Positions 27,422 to 37,147 of a DNA stretch of 64,000 nt are shown piece after piece. Position 1 is the first letter of the stretch. Each line of letters begins with the position of its first letter. The translations under genes were made by a program, and so were the position numbers. Origin of the DNA: Microbacterium terrisoli (GTDB lineage Bacteria > Actinomycetota > Actinomycetes > Actinomycetales > Microbacteriaceae); contig NZ_CP133019.1 in the NCBI RefSeq assembly GCF_030866805.1, positions 1,364,001 to 1,428,000 of the forward strand, in the 5' to 3' direction. The notes under the pieces are model-generated. The model saw only the letters and a list, made by a program, of their open reading frames with translations, had not been told where the DNA came from and did no database searches.

Positions 27422-28450
27422 TTACGACTGGCTCTTGCCGAACGATCCCAGCTGCTTGGTGGCCTCGGCCACGCGTGCGGCCATCGCTGACTCGGCGACC
27501 TTGCCCCACGCACGCGGGTCGTACTGCTTCTTGTTGCCCACCTCGCCGTCGACCTTCAGCACACCGTCGTAGTTCTGGAACATGTAGCCGGCGACCGACC
27601 GGGCGAACGCGTACTGCGTGTCGGTGTCGACGTTCATCTTGATGACGCCGTTCGCGACGGCGGTCGCGATCTCGGCGTCGGACGAGCCCGACCCGCCGTG
27701 GAAGACGAGGTCGAGGGGGAGCGGACCGGTGCCGAACCGCTCGGCGATGCCGGCCTGGATCTCGCCCAGCAGTTCGGGGCGCAGCTTGACGTTGCCCGGC
27801 TTGTACACCCCGTGCACATTGCCGAACGTCAGAGCGGCGATGTAGCGACCGTTCTCGCCCAGACCGAGCGCTTCGACCGCCTTCGCGACGTCGCCGACGG
27901 TCGTGTACAGGGCGTCGTTGGTGCCCTCGTGCTTGACGCCGTCCTCCTCGCCGCCGACGACACCGATCTCGACCTCGAGGATCGCGTGGATGTTCTTCAT
28001 GCGCGGCAGCAGCTCTTTGGCCACCTCGATGTTCTCGTCCAGGGGCACGGCCGAACCGTCCCACATGTGCGACTGGAAGATCGGGTTGCGACCGGCCTTG
28101 ACCTCTTCTTCGCTGGCGGCCACCAGCGGCAGCACGAAATCGGCCAGCGCCGGCTTGGGGCAGTGGTCGGTGTGCAGGGCGACGGTGATCGGGTAGTTCT
28201 TGGCCACCTCGGTGGCGAACTTCGCGAATGCCAGCGCGCCCGTGGCGCGGGCCTTCACGGACTGCCCGGCGAAGTAGTCGGCTCCGCCGGTGGTCACCTG
28301 GATGATGCCGTCGGAACCAGCCTCGGTCAGACCCTGCAGCACCGAGTTGATCGTCTGCGAGCTGGATACGTTGATCGCGGGGTACGCAAAGCCGCCGGTC
28401 TTGGCTCGGTCGAGCATCTCGGCATACTGTTCGGGGGTGGCGACGGGCAT
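27422..28450 (-). CDS. fbaA: Fructose-bisphosphate aldolase, class II
   Basis: 342 residues, type A size, with zinc-ligand regions VALHTDHCPKP (His pair) and VFHGGSGSSDAEI plus the NMDTDTQ-like NVDTDTQYAF. It cleaves and forms fructose-1,6-bisphosphate. ATG 28450 follows AAGGAG. It is divergent from glpX across a 194-base region. Confidence 0.95.
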   Translation of the reverse strand: MPVATPEQYAEMLDRAKTGGFAYPAINVSSSQTINSVLQGLTEAGSDGIIQVTTGGADYFAGQSVKARATGALAFAKFATEVAKNYPITVALHTDHCPKPALADFVLPLVAASEEEVKAGRNPIFQSHMWDGSAVPLDENIEVAKELLPRMKNIHAILEVEIGVVGGEEDGVKHEGTNDALYTTVGDVAKAVEALGLGENGRYIAALTFGNVHGVYKPGNVKLRPELLGEIQAGIAERFGTGPLPLDLVFHGGSGSSDAEIATAVANGVIKMNVDTDTQYAFARSVAGYMFQNYDGVLKVDGEVGNKKQYDPRAWGKVAESAMAARVAEATKQLGSFGKSQS

Positions 28451-28644
28451 GGCGTGCGCTCCTTGGTCAAGGTGGTGGGTCGGGGATCGTCTCAACTCTA
28501 GCGAAGCGGGTCTGGCAGGCCCGCGCTGCGCGACGAGGAGTTGAGGTGGCCACGATATGACGAGCACGAAAGAATCGCCAATCCTTCTTGTTCTCTCTTC
28601 TGTAATCGCTGTCTTTCCTGCGCCTGGACGGTTATCGTGACGGC
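28451..28644. promoter_or_regulatory. Divergent control region of fbaA and glpX
   Basis: The stretch 28560-28635 is clearly AT-richer than its surroundings. It contains TATCGT (28633-28638) six bases before the glpX ATG, a leaderless-type promoter. No clear regulator palindrome is seen. Confidence 0.5.
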
Positions 28645-29655
28645 ATGGTGAGTCTCACGGTTGATCCGAACGTCCCTGCCGACCATTCGACGCCGTTGCA
28701 CCCCGACCGCAATATGGCGCTCGAACTGGTGCGGGCGACCGAGGCGGCCGCGATCCGCGCCGTGCCGTTCATCGGCCGCGGACGCAAAGAGGCAGCCGAC
28801 GGTGCGGCCGTGGACGCGATGCGGGCGTTCCTGACCACCGTCAGCTTCGACGGGACGATCGTGATCGGCGAGGGCGAGAAGGACAACGCCCCAATGCTGT
28901 TCAACGGCGAGCACGTCGGCAACGGCACCGGCCCGCGATGTGACGTCGCCGTCGACCCGATCGACGGCACCTCGCTGACGGCGGCCGGACGCAACAACGC
29001 GCTCTCGGTGATCGCGGTGTCGGATTCGGGCACGATGCTCGACGCGTCGAGCGTGTTCTACATGGACAAGCTCGTCACGGGGCCCGCTGGTGTCGGTGTC
29101 GTCGACATCCGCCTGCCGATCGGTGAGAACATCCGTCGCCTGGCTGCGGCGCTGGGCAAGCCGGTCGATGAGATGGTCATCTCGGTGCTGCACCGGCCTC
29201 GGCACGACGAGCTGATCGAGCAGATCCGCGAGGCCGGAGCCGGCACGCGGCTGATGAGCGACGGCGACGTCGCGGGCGGCATCAACGCCGCACGTCACAA
29301 TGCCCGCACCGACATGTGCGTGGGCATCGGCGGCAGCCCCGAGGGGATCGTCACCGCGTGTGCCATCAAGGCGCTCGGCGGTCACATCCAGGGGCGGCTG
29401 TGGCCGCGCAACGACGACGAGAAGCAACGCGGCATCGATGCGGGGCTCGCGCTCGACGGTCACGTCTACGAGGCTGACGACCTCGTGCAGGGGAGCAACA
29501 CACTGTTCGTGGCGACCGGGGTGACCAACGGCGAGCTGGTCGCCGGCGTGCGTCGCGAGGGCGGCCACGTCTACACCGAGAGCGTCGTGCTGCGGGGCGC
29601 CTCCGGCACGCTGCGCCGCATCTCGTCAGAGCACCTGACGTCGAAGTGGCTGTGA
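28645..29655 (+). CDS. glpX: Fructose-1,6-bisphosphatase, class II
   Basis: 336 residues with metal/phosphate motifs GEGEKDNAPM and DPIDGTS (about residues 113-119) and the C-terminal GSPEGIVTACAIKALGG typical of GlpX. It removes the 1-phosphate from FBP in gluconeogenesis. Facing fbaA, it forms a compact gluconeogenic pair. Confidence 0.95.
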   Translation: MVSLTVDPNVPADHSTPLHPDRNMALELVRATEAAAIRAVPFIGRGRKEAADGAAVDAMRAFLTTVSFDGTIVIGEGEKDNAPMLFNGEHVGNGTGPRCDVAVDPIDGTSLTAAGRNNALSVIAVSDSGTMLDASSVFYMDKLVTGPAGVGVVDIRLPIGENIRRLAAALGKPVDEMVISVLHRPRHDELIEQIREAGAGTRLMSDGDVAGGINAARHNARTDMCVGIGGSPEGIVTACAIKALGGHIQGRLWPRNDDEKQRGIDAGLALDGHVYEADDLVQGSNTLFVATGVTNGELVAGVRREGGHVYTESVVLRGASGTLRRISSEHLTSKWL

Positions 29656-29772
29656 CCTCGCGACAGAGGTGACGCGCAGGCACAGGTTGCTGTGAATGCG
29701 CGGGATCACGACCGGGGCATGACAGAATCGAGCCGGTGCGTCGCGATCGTCGCACTGGTCAAGGAGGCGGAC

Positions 29773-30015
29773 ATGGCGTCGGACACCGGGGCATCTTCGC
29801 CGCGCACCGGAGCGCACGCGGTTGTGGCCGACGCGCTGTCGCGCACGGGCTCCCATCCGAAGATCGACACGGATCCGGCTCGGCGTCCTGACGTGCTGTT
29901 CCGGGTACGCCACAAAGAGGGCGAACAGATCAGCGCCTGGTGGATGATCGGCGCATTCGTGGCGGTCTCGGGCGCCGCCATCGCGTTGCTCAGTCTGATT
30001 CCCGGCGGTCAGTGA
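29773..30015 (+). CDS. Small membrane protein
   Basis: 80 residues: a polar N-terminus (about 1-53) and one C-terminal transmembrane helix (about 57-76). ATG 29773 is chosen because AAGGAGG (29761-29767) sits five bases upstream; longer in-frame starts lack such a site. The last 26 bases overlap the convergent rmuC gene. No family recognised. Confidence 0.65.
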   Translation: MASDTGASSPRTGAHAVVADALSRTGSHPKIDTDPARRPDVLFRVRHKEGEQISAWWMIGAFVAVSGAAIALLSLIPGGQ

Positions 30016-31369
30016 CCGACACCCCTGCCTGATCGGCCGGTGTGGGTTCGTCGATCCGTGTGCGCAGCAGGCCCAGGTCGGCCGTCATCGTGGGAGCGTC
30101 TTCGGTGACGGCATCGTCGGTCCGGCCATCCGAGGCGGGGTCATCGATGCCCTCGAGCAGCTCGGATGCGGTCAGACGGCGAGTGGATGCTTCGATCGCC
30201 GCCGACTCCGGCAGTGCGTCGAGCTTGGTCTGATCGATCCCGGGGAACCGACGGGCACTGACCAGGACCCGCGACTCGAGTGAACCTGCGAACCGGTTGT
30301 AGCTGTCCACGGTCCGTTCGATCGCGCGGCGCAGGTCGTCGGCGTGCGACGCCAGTGACGTCAGCCGTCCATACAGCTCGTTGCCGAGCTCGAACAGCCG
30401 TCGCGCTTCCTGCGAGACATCCTGCTGCGTCCACGTGTAGGCGATCGTCTTCAGAACGGCCCAGAGGTTCACGGGCGACGCCAGGGCGACCCTCTTGCTG
30501 AACGCGTAGTCCAGCAGCGCGGCATCCCCTTCCAAAGCCGCCGACAGCAGCGATTCGCTGGGCAGAAAGCAGATCACGAACTCGGGGCTCGAGGAAAGTC
30601 CCGCCCAGTAGGTCTTCTTCGCAAGGGCGTCGACATGGGCACGCACGGCCTTCACATGCTTGTCGAGCAGCCGTTGTCGTCGCTCACCGTCGGCGCCGGT
30701 GGCTGCCACCGGGGTCGCCGTCGCCTCGAGGTAGGCATCCAGCGGAACCTTGGCGTCGACCGCGAGCGACTTTCCGCCGGGGAGGCGAATCACCATGTCG
30801 GGCCGGCCTGCCCCCGCATCGGTGCGGATCGACGCTTGCAGATCGAAGTCGACGTGCCGCGTCAGGCCGGCGGCTTCGACCACCCGCCGCAGCTGCGTCT
30901 CACCCCAGACTCCCCGGGTGCTGCCCGAGCGCAGGGCGCCGGCCAGCGACTCGGTGGTCGCGCGCAGAGCCTCGCCGGCCTCGTGCGAGCGTCGCAGCTG
31001 CTCTGCCAATGAGCCGTACTGCTCGTGGCGGTCGTGCTCGAGCGTGTCGACCTTGCGCTGCATGGTCTGCAGAGTCTCTTGCACCGGGGCGAGGGCGCGC
31101 AGCACCGCCTGCTCGCGCTGTTCACGCTGGGCGCGCGCGTTCTCGTCGTAACGCACGCGATCGATCGCCTCGTCGTACCGTCGCTCCTGCTGGTCGAGCT
31201 GGTCGCGCAGGGCCGCCGCCACCGTCTCGGCGGTGGCCGTGCGTGTCGCAAGCTCGGTCGTCGAGCGCGCGGCTCGTGCGGTGCGCACCGCCCAGCCGGC
31301 GGCGAAGCCGATGACGAGCATGATCACGGCGACCAGTGTGAGAGATGCGGCATCCATGTCTCTCAGCAT
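29990..31369 (-). CDS. rmuC: DNA recombination protein RmuC
   Basis: 459 residues: N-terminal membrane helix (about 9-28), a long coiled coil (about 35-130), then the RmuC nuclease-like domain (STRGVWGETQLRRVVEAAGL, PDMVIRLPGGKSLAVDAKVPLDAY, PEFVICFLPSE). RmuC limits inversions and other rearrangements. GGAGG is eight bases before ATG 31369; an ATG at 31357 is also possible. It is divergent from the LysE gene. Confidence 0.92.
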   Translation of the reverse strand: MLRDMDAASLTLVAVIMLVIGFAAGWAVRTARAARSTTELATRTATAETVAAALRDQLDQQERRYDEAIDRVRYDENARAQREQREQAVLRALAPVQETLQTMQRKVDTLEHDRHEQYGSLAEQLRRSHEAGEALRATTESLAGALRSGSTRGVWGETQLRRVVEAAGLTRHVDFDLQASIRTDAGAGRPDMVIRLPGGKSLAVDAKVPLDAYLEATATPVAATGADGERRQRLLDKHVKAVRAHVDALAKKTYWAGLSSSPEFVICFLPSESLLSAALEGDAALLDYAFSKRVALASPVNLWAVLKTIAYTWTQQDVSQEARRLFELGNELYGRLTSLASHADDLRRAIERTVDSYNRFAGSLESRVLVSARRFPGIDQTKLDALPESAAIEASTRRLTASELLEGIDDPASDGRTDDAVTEDAPTMTADLGLLRTRIDEPTPADQAGVSVTDRRESD

Positions 31370-31420
31370 GCCGGTGGCCTCCGACATGGAGATGCGGCGT
31401 TCACTCCCTATGATGTCGAA

Positions 31421-32047
31421 GTGACGCTCACGGTCTGGTCCTCGCTGCTGGCCGCCTGCGTCGTGATCAGCCTCACCCCCGGTGCCGGGGCCATCAACAC
31501 GATGTCCAATGCCCTGAACGAGGGGTGGCGTCGCTCGATCTGGGGTGTGCTGGGGCAGCAGTCGGCGCTCGTGGTGCACGTCGTGATCGTCGCGGCCGGC
31601 GTCGGGCTGCTCGTGGCCAGTTCACCCGTGCTGTTCGAGACGATCAGGTATCTCGGTGCCGCCTATCTCGTGTTCCTCGGGGTGCGGATGATCGTGCTGC
31701 GCCCCGCCGTGACCGAGGACCTCGATGCCGGCACGCCCCAGCGCGAGAGCGCCTGGTCGATGGTGCGGCGCGGATTCTGGGTCAATCTGCTCAACCCCAA
31801 GGCGATCGTGTTCTTCCTCGCGTTCGTGCCGCAGTTCATCCGGCTGGACCGGCCCCCGCTGGAGCAGTATCTGATCCTGATCGCGACCGTGGTGATCGTG
31901 GACGTGCTCGTGATGTGGTTCTTCTTCGCCGCAGCGGCCAAGCCATTCCGGCGCGTGGTGCGCACCTCGCGCGGGCAGAAGACGATGAACATCGTGTTCG
32001 GCTCGCTTTTCATCGCCGTCGCAGGGCTTCTCCTGCTCGTGCACTGA
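31421..32047 (+). CDS. LysE/RhtB-family amino-acid exporter
   Basis: 208 residues with five to six hydrophobic helices and family motifs TPGAGAINTMSNAL near the N-terminus, YLGAAYLVFLGVRM, and GFWVNLLNPKAIVFFLAFVPQF. It probably exports an amino acid or homoserine lactone-like compound; the substrate is unknown. TATGAT at 31409-31414 lies six bases before GTG 31421. Confidence 0.9.
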   Translation: MTLTVWSSLLAACVVISLTPGAGAINTMSNALNEGWRRSIWGVLGQQSALVVHVVIVAAGVGLLVASSPVLFETIRYLGAAYLVFLGVRMIVLRPAVTEDLDAGTPQRESAWSMVRRGFWVNLLNPKAIVFFLAFVPQFIRLDRPPLEQYLILIATVVIVDVLVMWFFFAAAAKPFRRVVRTSRGQKTMNIVFGSLFIAVAGLLLLVH

Positions 32048-32083
32048 GTCGGCTCGTGCCGGTGCGTCGGCTCGTGCCGGTGC
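32048..32083. repeat. Perfect 18-bp tandem duplication
   Basis: Two identical copies of GTCGGCTCGTGCCGGTGC (32048-32065 and 32066-32083) fill the gap between the convergent lysE-like and exonuclease genes. Confidence 0.9.
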
Positions 32084-32084
32084 G

Positions 32085-32690
32085 TCAGGCGACCGCGAAC
32101 ACCGGCTCCTGGACCGGCACGGCGGGGTCGATCGTCTTCACTCGCAGCGCGTGCGTCCGGGCCAGGGCGTCGATGTCATCGGCCCGGCAGCGCGTGGCGG
32201 CGTCGATCACGATGTGCGCGCAGGCCAGGGCGTCGGCTGCGGCGTCGTGGTGCGCGAAGTCGGTGAAACCGGCCGCGGCCGCCGCCGAGGGCAGTCGATA
32301 GGACGGCAGGTCATATGCCTTGCGGGCAAGCTGCAGACTGCAGAAATAGCGGTACGGCGGGCACACGTCGCCGGTCGCCTCGCACGCGCGGCGCAGCACC
32401 GCCATGTCGAAGCCGGCATTGTGCGCAACGAGCACATCGGCGCCCGCGAAGGCCGCGAAGTCGTCGAGCTGGTCGCTCCACGTGGGTGCGTCCAGGACGT
32501 CCTCGGGGTGGATGCCGTGGATCTGCACATTCAGCTCGAAGAAGCGGTCGTGCCCTGCCGGTGGGCGGATGAGCCATCCGGCGGTGGCGACAACCTGGCC
32601 GCCCCGCACCCGCGCGAGTCCGACCGCGCACGCCGACGCACTACTGGAATTCGCCGTCTCGAAGTCGATCGCAGTGAAATCCAAGGGCAC
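32085..32690 (-). CDS. DnaQ-like 3'-5' exonuclease (DEDDh)
   Basis: 201 residues. Catalytic D9 and E11 lie in AIDFETANS, the second Asp in HNAGFDMAVL, and the His/Asp pair in HHDAAADALA, the DEDDh set of the epsilon/RNase T superfamily. As a stand-alone domain it could trim DNA or RNA ends; the specific role is unknown. Confidence 0.88.
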   Translation of the reverse strand: MPLDFTAIDFETANSSSASACAVGLARVRGGQVVATAGWLIRPPAGHDRFFELNVQIHGIHPEDVLDAPTWSDQLDDFAAFAGADVLVAHNAGFDMAVLRRACEATGDVCPPYRYFCSLQLARKAYDLPSYRLPSAAAAAGFTDFAHHDAAADALACAHIVIDAATRCRADDIDALARTHALRVKTIDPAVPVQEPVFAVA

Positions 32691-32763
32691 ACATCCACTG
32701 TCGCCCGCCGGCGTCGGCAGAGTCGGCAGGCGCGCCGGGGAGTGCGCGACCTAGGCTCGAGGC

Positions 32764-33513
32764 ATGGCCTCACATGAGCAGATGGCGTTGTCGTTCGGGT
32801 CGGCTGCGGCCGAATACGAAGCGGGTCGGCCGGACTACCCTGCGCCGGCGGTGGCGTGGATGCTGGAGTCTGCGGTCGGCGCTTCGGCTCCGGTGCGCGT
32901 GGCAGACGTGGGGGCCGGCACCGGCAAGCTCACGCGTGCACTGGTCGCCGCGGGGTTCGATGTCGTCGCGGTCGAGCCCGATGAGGTCATGCTGGAAGCA
33001 CTGCGCCGCGCGGTGCCCGACGTCCCCACGGTCGTGGGCAGTGCGGAGCGGCTTGCGCTGCCAGACGCTGCGCTTGATGCCGTCGTGCTCGGCCAGGCGT
33101 GGCACTGGGTGGATCCGGTGCGGGCGTCGCGCGAGGTCGGTCGCGTGCTGCGACCGGGCGGTGTGCTCGGACTGGTCTGGAACATCCGTGATGAGAGCGT
33201 CGGGTGGATCGCCGAAATGAGTCGGATCATGCACGGCAGCAAGGCGGAGATCATGATCGCCGCAGGCGGCCCCGAGGTGGGCGCGCCGTTCGGCGAGCTC
33301 GAGACACGCTCCTGGAACTGGCAGCTGCCGACCACGCGCGCGCAGCTGTGGCACATGGTGCGCTCGCGCAGCTACGTCATCACCGCCGACGCTGACCAGC
33401 GGGCGCGCATGGAGCGTGAGCTGGGGGCGCTGTTCGACCGCATCGGCGCCGTGGACGATGCAGTGGTCGAGTTGCCGTACATCACGCACGCCTACCGCAC
33501 CACCCGTCCGTGA
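32764..33513 (+). CDS. Class I SAM-dependent methyltransferase
   Basis: 249 residues with the methyltransferase-11 fold. The SAM loop is VADVGAGTGKLTRAL (about residues 44-58), followed by VAVEPDEVML and AVVLGQAWHWV. TAGGCT at 32752-32757 is six bases before the ATG. The substrate is unknown; proteins of this type often act on small molecules or lipids. Confidence 0.85.
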   Translation: MASHEQMALSFGSAAAEYEAGRPDYPAPAVAWMLESAVGASAPVRVADVGAGTGKLTRALVAAGFDVVAVEPDEVMLEALRRAVPDVPTVVGSAERLALPDAALDAVVLGQAWHWVDPVRASREVGRVLRPGGVLGLVWNIRDESVGWIAEMSRIMHGSKAEIMIAAGGPEVGAPFGELETRSWNWQLPTTRAQLWHMVRSRSYVITADADQRARMERELGALFDRIGAVDDAVVELPYITHAYRTTRP

Positions 33514-33559
33514 CCGCGGCGACCGGGCCGCGGCATCCACCCCGGTAGACTGGTCGCCC

Positions 33560-34633
33560 GTGGCTCTCACCATCGGAATCGTCGGTCTGCCCAACGTCGG
33601 CAAGTCCACCCTCTTCAACGCCCTGACCAAGAACCAGGTGCTCGCGGCGAACTATCCGTTCGCGACGATCGAGCCGAACATCGGGGTCGTCAGCCTTCCC
33701 GATGAGCGGCTGCGCCGACTGGCGGATCTGTTCCACAGCGAGCGGCTCGTGCCGGCGACGGTGTCGTTCGTCGACATCGCGGGCATCGTGCGCGGCGCGA
33801 GCGAGGGGGAGGGGCTGGGCAACCAGTTCTTGGCGAACATCCGCGAGGCCGACGCGATCGCCCAGGTCGTGCGCGGGTTCGCCGACTCGGATGTCGTGCA
33901 CGTGGACGGCGAGGTCAACCCGCGGGCAGACCTGGAGACGATCGGTGCCGAGCTCATGCTCGCCGACCTGCAGACGCTCGAGAAGGCGATCGCCCGCTAC
34001 GAGAAGGAAGTCAAGGGGCGCAAGACCGACAAGTCGGTGCTCGAGGCCGCGCTCGCCGCCAAAGACACGCTGGATCGCGGCGTGCTGCTGTCGGCGTCGG
34101 GAGTGGACCTCGACGCCATCAAGGAGCTGGGGCTGCTCACGGCCAAGCCGTTCATCTTCGTGTTCAACGTCGACGAGGCGGTATTGACGGATGCCGCGCG
34201 CAAGGCCGAGCTGGAGGCTCTGGTCGCCCCCGCCCAGGCCGTCTTCCTCGACGCGAAGATCGAGTCCGAACTCATCGACCTCGATCCGGAGGATGCGGCA
34301 GAGCTGCTCGCCTCGACCGGACAGGAAGAATCCGGCCTGGACCAGTTGGCCAGGATCGGCTTCGACACGCTGGGCCTGCAGACGTACCTGACGGCCGGGC
34401 CCAAAGAGGCTCGTGCCTGGACCATCGGCAAGGGCTGGAAGGCGCCGCAGGCAGCGGGGGTCATCCACACCGACTTCGAGAAGGGCTTCATCAAGGCCGA
34501 GGTCATCTCGTTCGCCGATCTCATCGAACTCGGTTCGGTCCTCGAGGCACGCGCACACGGCAAGGCGCGCCTCGAGGGCAAGGACTACGTCATGCAGGAC
34601 GGCGACGTGGTGGAGTTCCGCTTCAACGTGTGA
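33560..34633 (+). CDS. ychF: Redox-regulated ATPase YchF (Obg-like)
   Basis: 357 residues: G1 GLPNVGKST (residues 8-16), G3 DIAGIVRGASEGEGLG, the noncanonical G4 NVDE that gives ATP preference over GTP, a coiled-coil insert and a C-terminal TGS domain (KAEVISFADL, YVMQDGDVVEFRFNV). It binds ribosomes and is linked to translation and oxidative stress. TAGACT at 33546-33551 precedes the GTG by eight bases. Confidence 0.95.
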   Translation: MALTIGIVGLPNVGKSTLFNALTKNQVLAANYPFATIEPNIGVVSLPDERLRRLADLFHSERLVPATVSFVDIAGIVRGASEGEGLGNQFLANIREADAIAQVVRGFADSDVVHVDGEVNPRADLETIGAELMLADLQTLEKAIARYEKEVKGRKTDKSVLEAALAAKDTLDRGVLLSASGVDLDAIKELGLLTAKPFIFVFNVDEAVLTDAARKAELEALVAPAQAVFLDAKIESELIDLDPEDAAELLASTGQEESGLDQLARIGFDTLGLQTYLTAGPKEARAWTIGKGWKAPQAAGVIHTDFEKGFIKAEVISFADLIELGSVLEARAHGKARLEGKDYVMQDGDVVEFRFNV

Positions 34634-34777
34634 TCGCTGATCTGCTTGCGCTTCGCACCGGTCGTTGATGATAGCCGGGACGAGGTCATGCACGTGGTGG
34701 GTGGTAGACCGTGCAAGTCCTACGCTGGCAGGTGTATGCGGCGCTTGTCGTCATTCAGGAGAAGGGGAGTGATCTCG

Positions 34778-34873
34778 ATGGCAGCGCGTCTTGACGAGCC
34801 GATGCAGAACTACCCGAGCGCGGCGACATCGAGAGCGCGAAGGTCAGCACGATCCCGCGTGCAGGTCGCATGA
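34778..34873 (+). CDS. Possible 31-residue leader peptide upstream of the isochorismatase
   Basis: ATG 34778 follows a purine-rich GGAGAAGGGGAG (spacing about eight bases), and the TGA overlaps the ATG of the next gene (ATGATGG). The 31 residues are basic at the C-terminus ([14 protein letters not shown]) and match nothing I know. It could be a coupling leader, the remnant of a decayed gene, or chance. The rest of 34634-34777 holds nothing recognisable. Confidence 0.25.
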   Translation: MAARLDEPMQNYPSAATSRARRSARSRVQVA

Positions 34874-35409
34874 TGGCTGACGCTGGGCGGACCGCTGTCC
34901 TGGTGATCGATATGCAGCAGGGTGTGTTGGAAGGATGCTTCGATCGCGACGCGGTTCTGCGGAATGCTGCCAGCCTCGTCGAGCGTGCGCGCACACAGGG
35001 CGTGCCGGTCGTCTGGGTCCATCACGATCCTGTCGGCATCGGGACTTCTGACTGGGAGCTTGCGGCACCACTCGCCCGCCGCGACGATGAGGCCCTCGTC
35101 CACAAGGACTACCGCGATTCGTTCGCCGAAACCACGCTTCGTGCAGTGCTCGACGACCTCGGGGTGATCCGACTCGTCGTGCTCGGGGCACAGACGGATT
35201 TCTGCGTCCGGACGACGACGCAGCGCGCTGCGGCTGAAGGATATGACGTGACGCTCGTGGGCGACGCACACACGACGGTCGATGCCGAGTGGGAAGGCCA
35301 GGTCATCACCGGCGGCCAGATCGTCGCGCACACGAACATGTATTTCTCCGGCCTGCGATACCCGGGGCAGACTTTCGCCGTGGCCACCCACGACGAAGTT
35401 CGGCTCTGA
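34870..35409 (+). CDS. Isochorismatase-family cysteine hydrolase
   Basis: 179 residues with the complete catalytic triad of the family: Asp14 (LVIDMQQG), Lys in VHKDYRDSF (about residue 78) and the nucleophile Cys in [12 protein letters not shown] (about 116). It probably hydrolyses an amide such as nicotinamide-like or N-carbamoyl compounds; the substrate is not identifiable. It lies on the left side of an IS256 insertion in a small accessory patch. Confidence 0.88.
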   Translation: MMADAGRTAVLVIDMQQGVLEGCFDRDAVLRNAASLVERARTQGVPVVWVHHDPVGIGTSDWELAAPLARRDDEALVHKDYRDSFAETTLRAVLDDLGVIRLVVLGAQTDFCVRTTTQRAAAEGYDVTLVGDAHTTVDAEWEGQVITGGQIVAHTNMYFSGLRYPGQTFAVATHDEVRL

Positions 35410-35481
35410 GTTCCAGGCGAGGGCGAAGTCGTGACGGCCGAACTCCTCGATACTGCTCCGCGTTCTCTCATGTCCGTCCAG

Positions 35482-36904
35482 AGTAGTGCCCCTTAAGGTG
35501 GTGTAGCCCGCGGTGGCTGGCTCGTCGCTCACGACGTAAGCGCGGCCACCGTGTGATCCTTCGAGAAGTCTCTTACCTCCACTCGAAAGGCATCATCACG
35601 ATGACCGCACCTCATATTGTCGACCCTGCCCGCCTGTTGGGTGAAGCCCTCGCCGATTCGTCGCCGGATCTGATGCGGCAGCTGCTGCAGACCATGATCA
35701 ACGCGTTGCTGTCTGCCGACGCGGACGCCGTCGTTGGCGCCGAGTGGGGAAAGCCCAGCCGCGATCGCATCACGCAGCGCAACGGTTACCGGCACCGCGA
35801 CCTGGATACCCGGGTCGGCACGATCGACGTTGCGATCCCGAAACTGCGCTCGGGGACGTACTTCCCGGAGTGGCTGCTGGAGCGTCGCAAACGCGCCGAG
35901 ACCGCGTTGATCACCGTCGTCGCGGACTGCTACCTCGCCGGCGTCTCGACCCGCCGGATGGACAAACTGGTCAAGACCCTCGGGATCAACTCCCTCTCGA
36001 AGTCGCAGGTCTCGCGCATGGCCGCGGAACTGGACGAACACGTCGATCAGTTCCGGCACCGGCCGCTGGGAGATGCGGGCCCGTTCACGTTCGTCGCCGC
36101 TGACGCGCTGGCCATGAAGGTCCGTGAGGGCGGGCGCGTCATCAACGCGGTGGTGCTGGTCGCGACCGGGGTCAACGCCGACGGACACCGCGAGGTCCTG
36201 GGTCTGCGGGTCGCGACCAGTGAGACCGGAGCTGCCTGGAGCAGCTTCTTCGCCGACCTCGTCGCCCGCGGCCTGGCAGGGGTGCGCCTGGTCACCAGCG
36301 ACGCGCACCAGGGCCTCGTGGAGGCGATCGCCGCGAATCTGCCCGGCGCGGTCTGGCAACGCTGCCGCACCCACTACTCGGCGAACCTGATGAGCGTGAC
36401 ACCGAAGGCCATGTGGCCGGCGGTGAAGGCGATGCTGCACTCCGTCTACGACCAGCCCGACGCCGACGCAGTGAATGCGCAGTTCGACCGGCTGCTGGAC
36501 TACGTCGACGGGAAACTCCCCGACGCGTTCGAGCATCTCGACGCCGCCCGGGCGGACATCCTTGCGTTCACCGGATTCCCCGAAGGACTCTGGCAGCAGA
36601 TCTGGTCCAACAACCCGAACGAGCGCCTCAACCGGGAGATCCGCCGCCGCACCGATTCCGTGGGCATCTTCCCGAACCGTGACGCGATCATCCGCCTCGT
36701 CGGCGCAGTCCTCGCCGAGCAGACCGACGAATGGGCAGAAGGCCGCCGCTACCTCGGCCTCGACATCCTCGCCAAGTCCCGCCTCACCTTCGTCCCCGAC
36801 ACCACAAGCGAGGTGACCACCGACACGATCCTCGAACTCAGCGCCTAACCAACATCAACAACAGAAGGACCACCGACAGCTACACCACTCCAAGGGGCTT
36901 GACC
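35482..36904 (+). mobile_element. IS256-family insertion sequence, intact
   Basis: 1423 bp. The ends are imperfect inverted repeats about 35 bp long (25 of 35 identical, sharing GCCCCTT and GTGGTGTAGC), running inward from 35482 and 36904. The element is flanked by an 8-bp direct repeat CCGTCCAG (35474-35481 and 36905-36912), the duplication length typical of IS256, and both ends are in register with it. It carries one full-length transposase gene, so it appears recent and possibly active. Removing it restores an intergenic sequence; no gene seems to be broken. Confidence 0.92.
35601..36848 (+). CDS. IS256-family transposase
   Basis: 415 residues (Transposase_mut family). The DDE catalytic residues lie in [23 protein letters not shown] and [17 protein letters not shown] 35601 is chosen because [13 protein letters not shown] is the usual kind of N-terminus; an in-frame ATG exists at 35553. 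No frameshift or stop interrupts it. Confidence 0.95.
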   Translation: MTAPHIVDPARLLGEALADSSPDLMRQLLQTMINALLSADADAVVGAEWGKPSRDRITQRNGYRHRDLDTRVGTIDVAIPKLRSGTYFPEWLLERRKRAETALITVVADCYLAGVSTRRMDKLVKTLGINSLSKSQVSRMAAELDEHVDQFRHRPLGDAGPFTFVAADALAMKVREGGRVINAVVLVATGVNADGHREVLGLRVATSETGAAWSSFFADLVARGLAGVRLVTSDAHQGLVEAIAANLPGAVWQRCRTHYSANLMSVTPKAMWPAVKAMLHSVYDQPDADAVNAQFDRLLDYVDGKLPDAFEHLDAARADILAFTGFPEGLWQQIWSNNPNERLNREIRRRTDSVGIFPNRDAIIRLVGAVLAEQTDEWAEGRRYLGLDILAKSRLTFVPDTTSEVTTDTILELSA

Positions 36905-37009
36905 CCGTCCAGTCTTCTGGCAGACGTCGCCAAACGGCGCGAACACCCGCCGGAACGACTCGAGTCTTGGGCGTTGCCATCGGGGCTCACCCGGTGCGAG
37001 CATTGAGCG

Positions 37010-37135
37010 ATGGAGGCCATCGTGCTGCAGTGTGGCCGGGTCTTCGACGGTGAGTCCCCAGATCTGCGGAACGATCGCCAGCTCGATGCGGGCACGCTGC
37101 CCTCACAAGCCGTATGGAAGGTCGCGAAGGCGTAA
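37010..37135 (+). CDS. Short ORF resembling an amidohydrolase N-terminus
   Basis: 41 residues beginning MEAIVLQCGRVFDGESPD. The LQCGRVFDG segment looks like the first strand of metal-dependent amidohydrolases, but the frame ends at once with no catalytic part, so this may be the remnant of a deleted gene. It lies 105 bases beyond the IS and 12 bases before the YjbR-like gene. Homology is suspected from a few residues only. The rest of 36913-37009 shows nothing. Confidence 0.3.
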   Translation: MEAIVLQCGRVFDGESPDLRNDRQLDAGTLPSQAVWKVAKA

Positions 37136-37147
37136 GAGGATTGTGAG

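Noticed and set aside
34810-35532. Minus-strand frame running from the isochorismatase toward the IS left end, possibly a gene broken by the IS
   Set aside because: It is mostly antisense to the isochorismatase and continues through the empty site without any family motif, so the IS appears to have landed between genes.
35529-36536. Minus-strand frame within the IS element
   Set aside because: Antisense of the IS256 transposase, which has its full DDE motif set.
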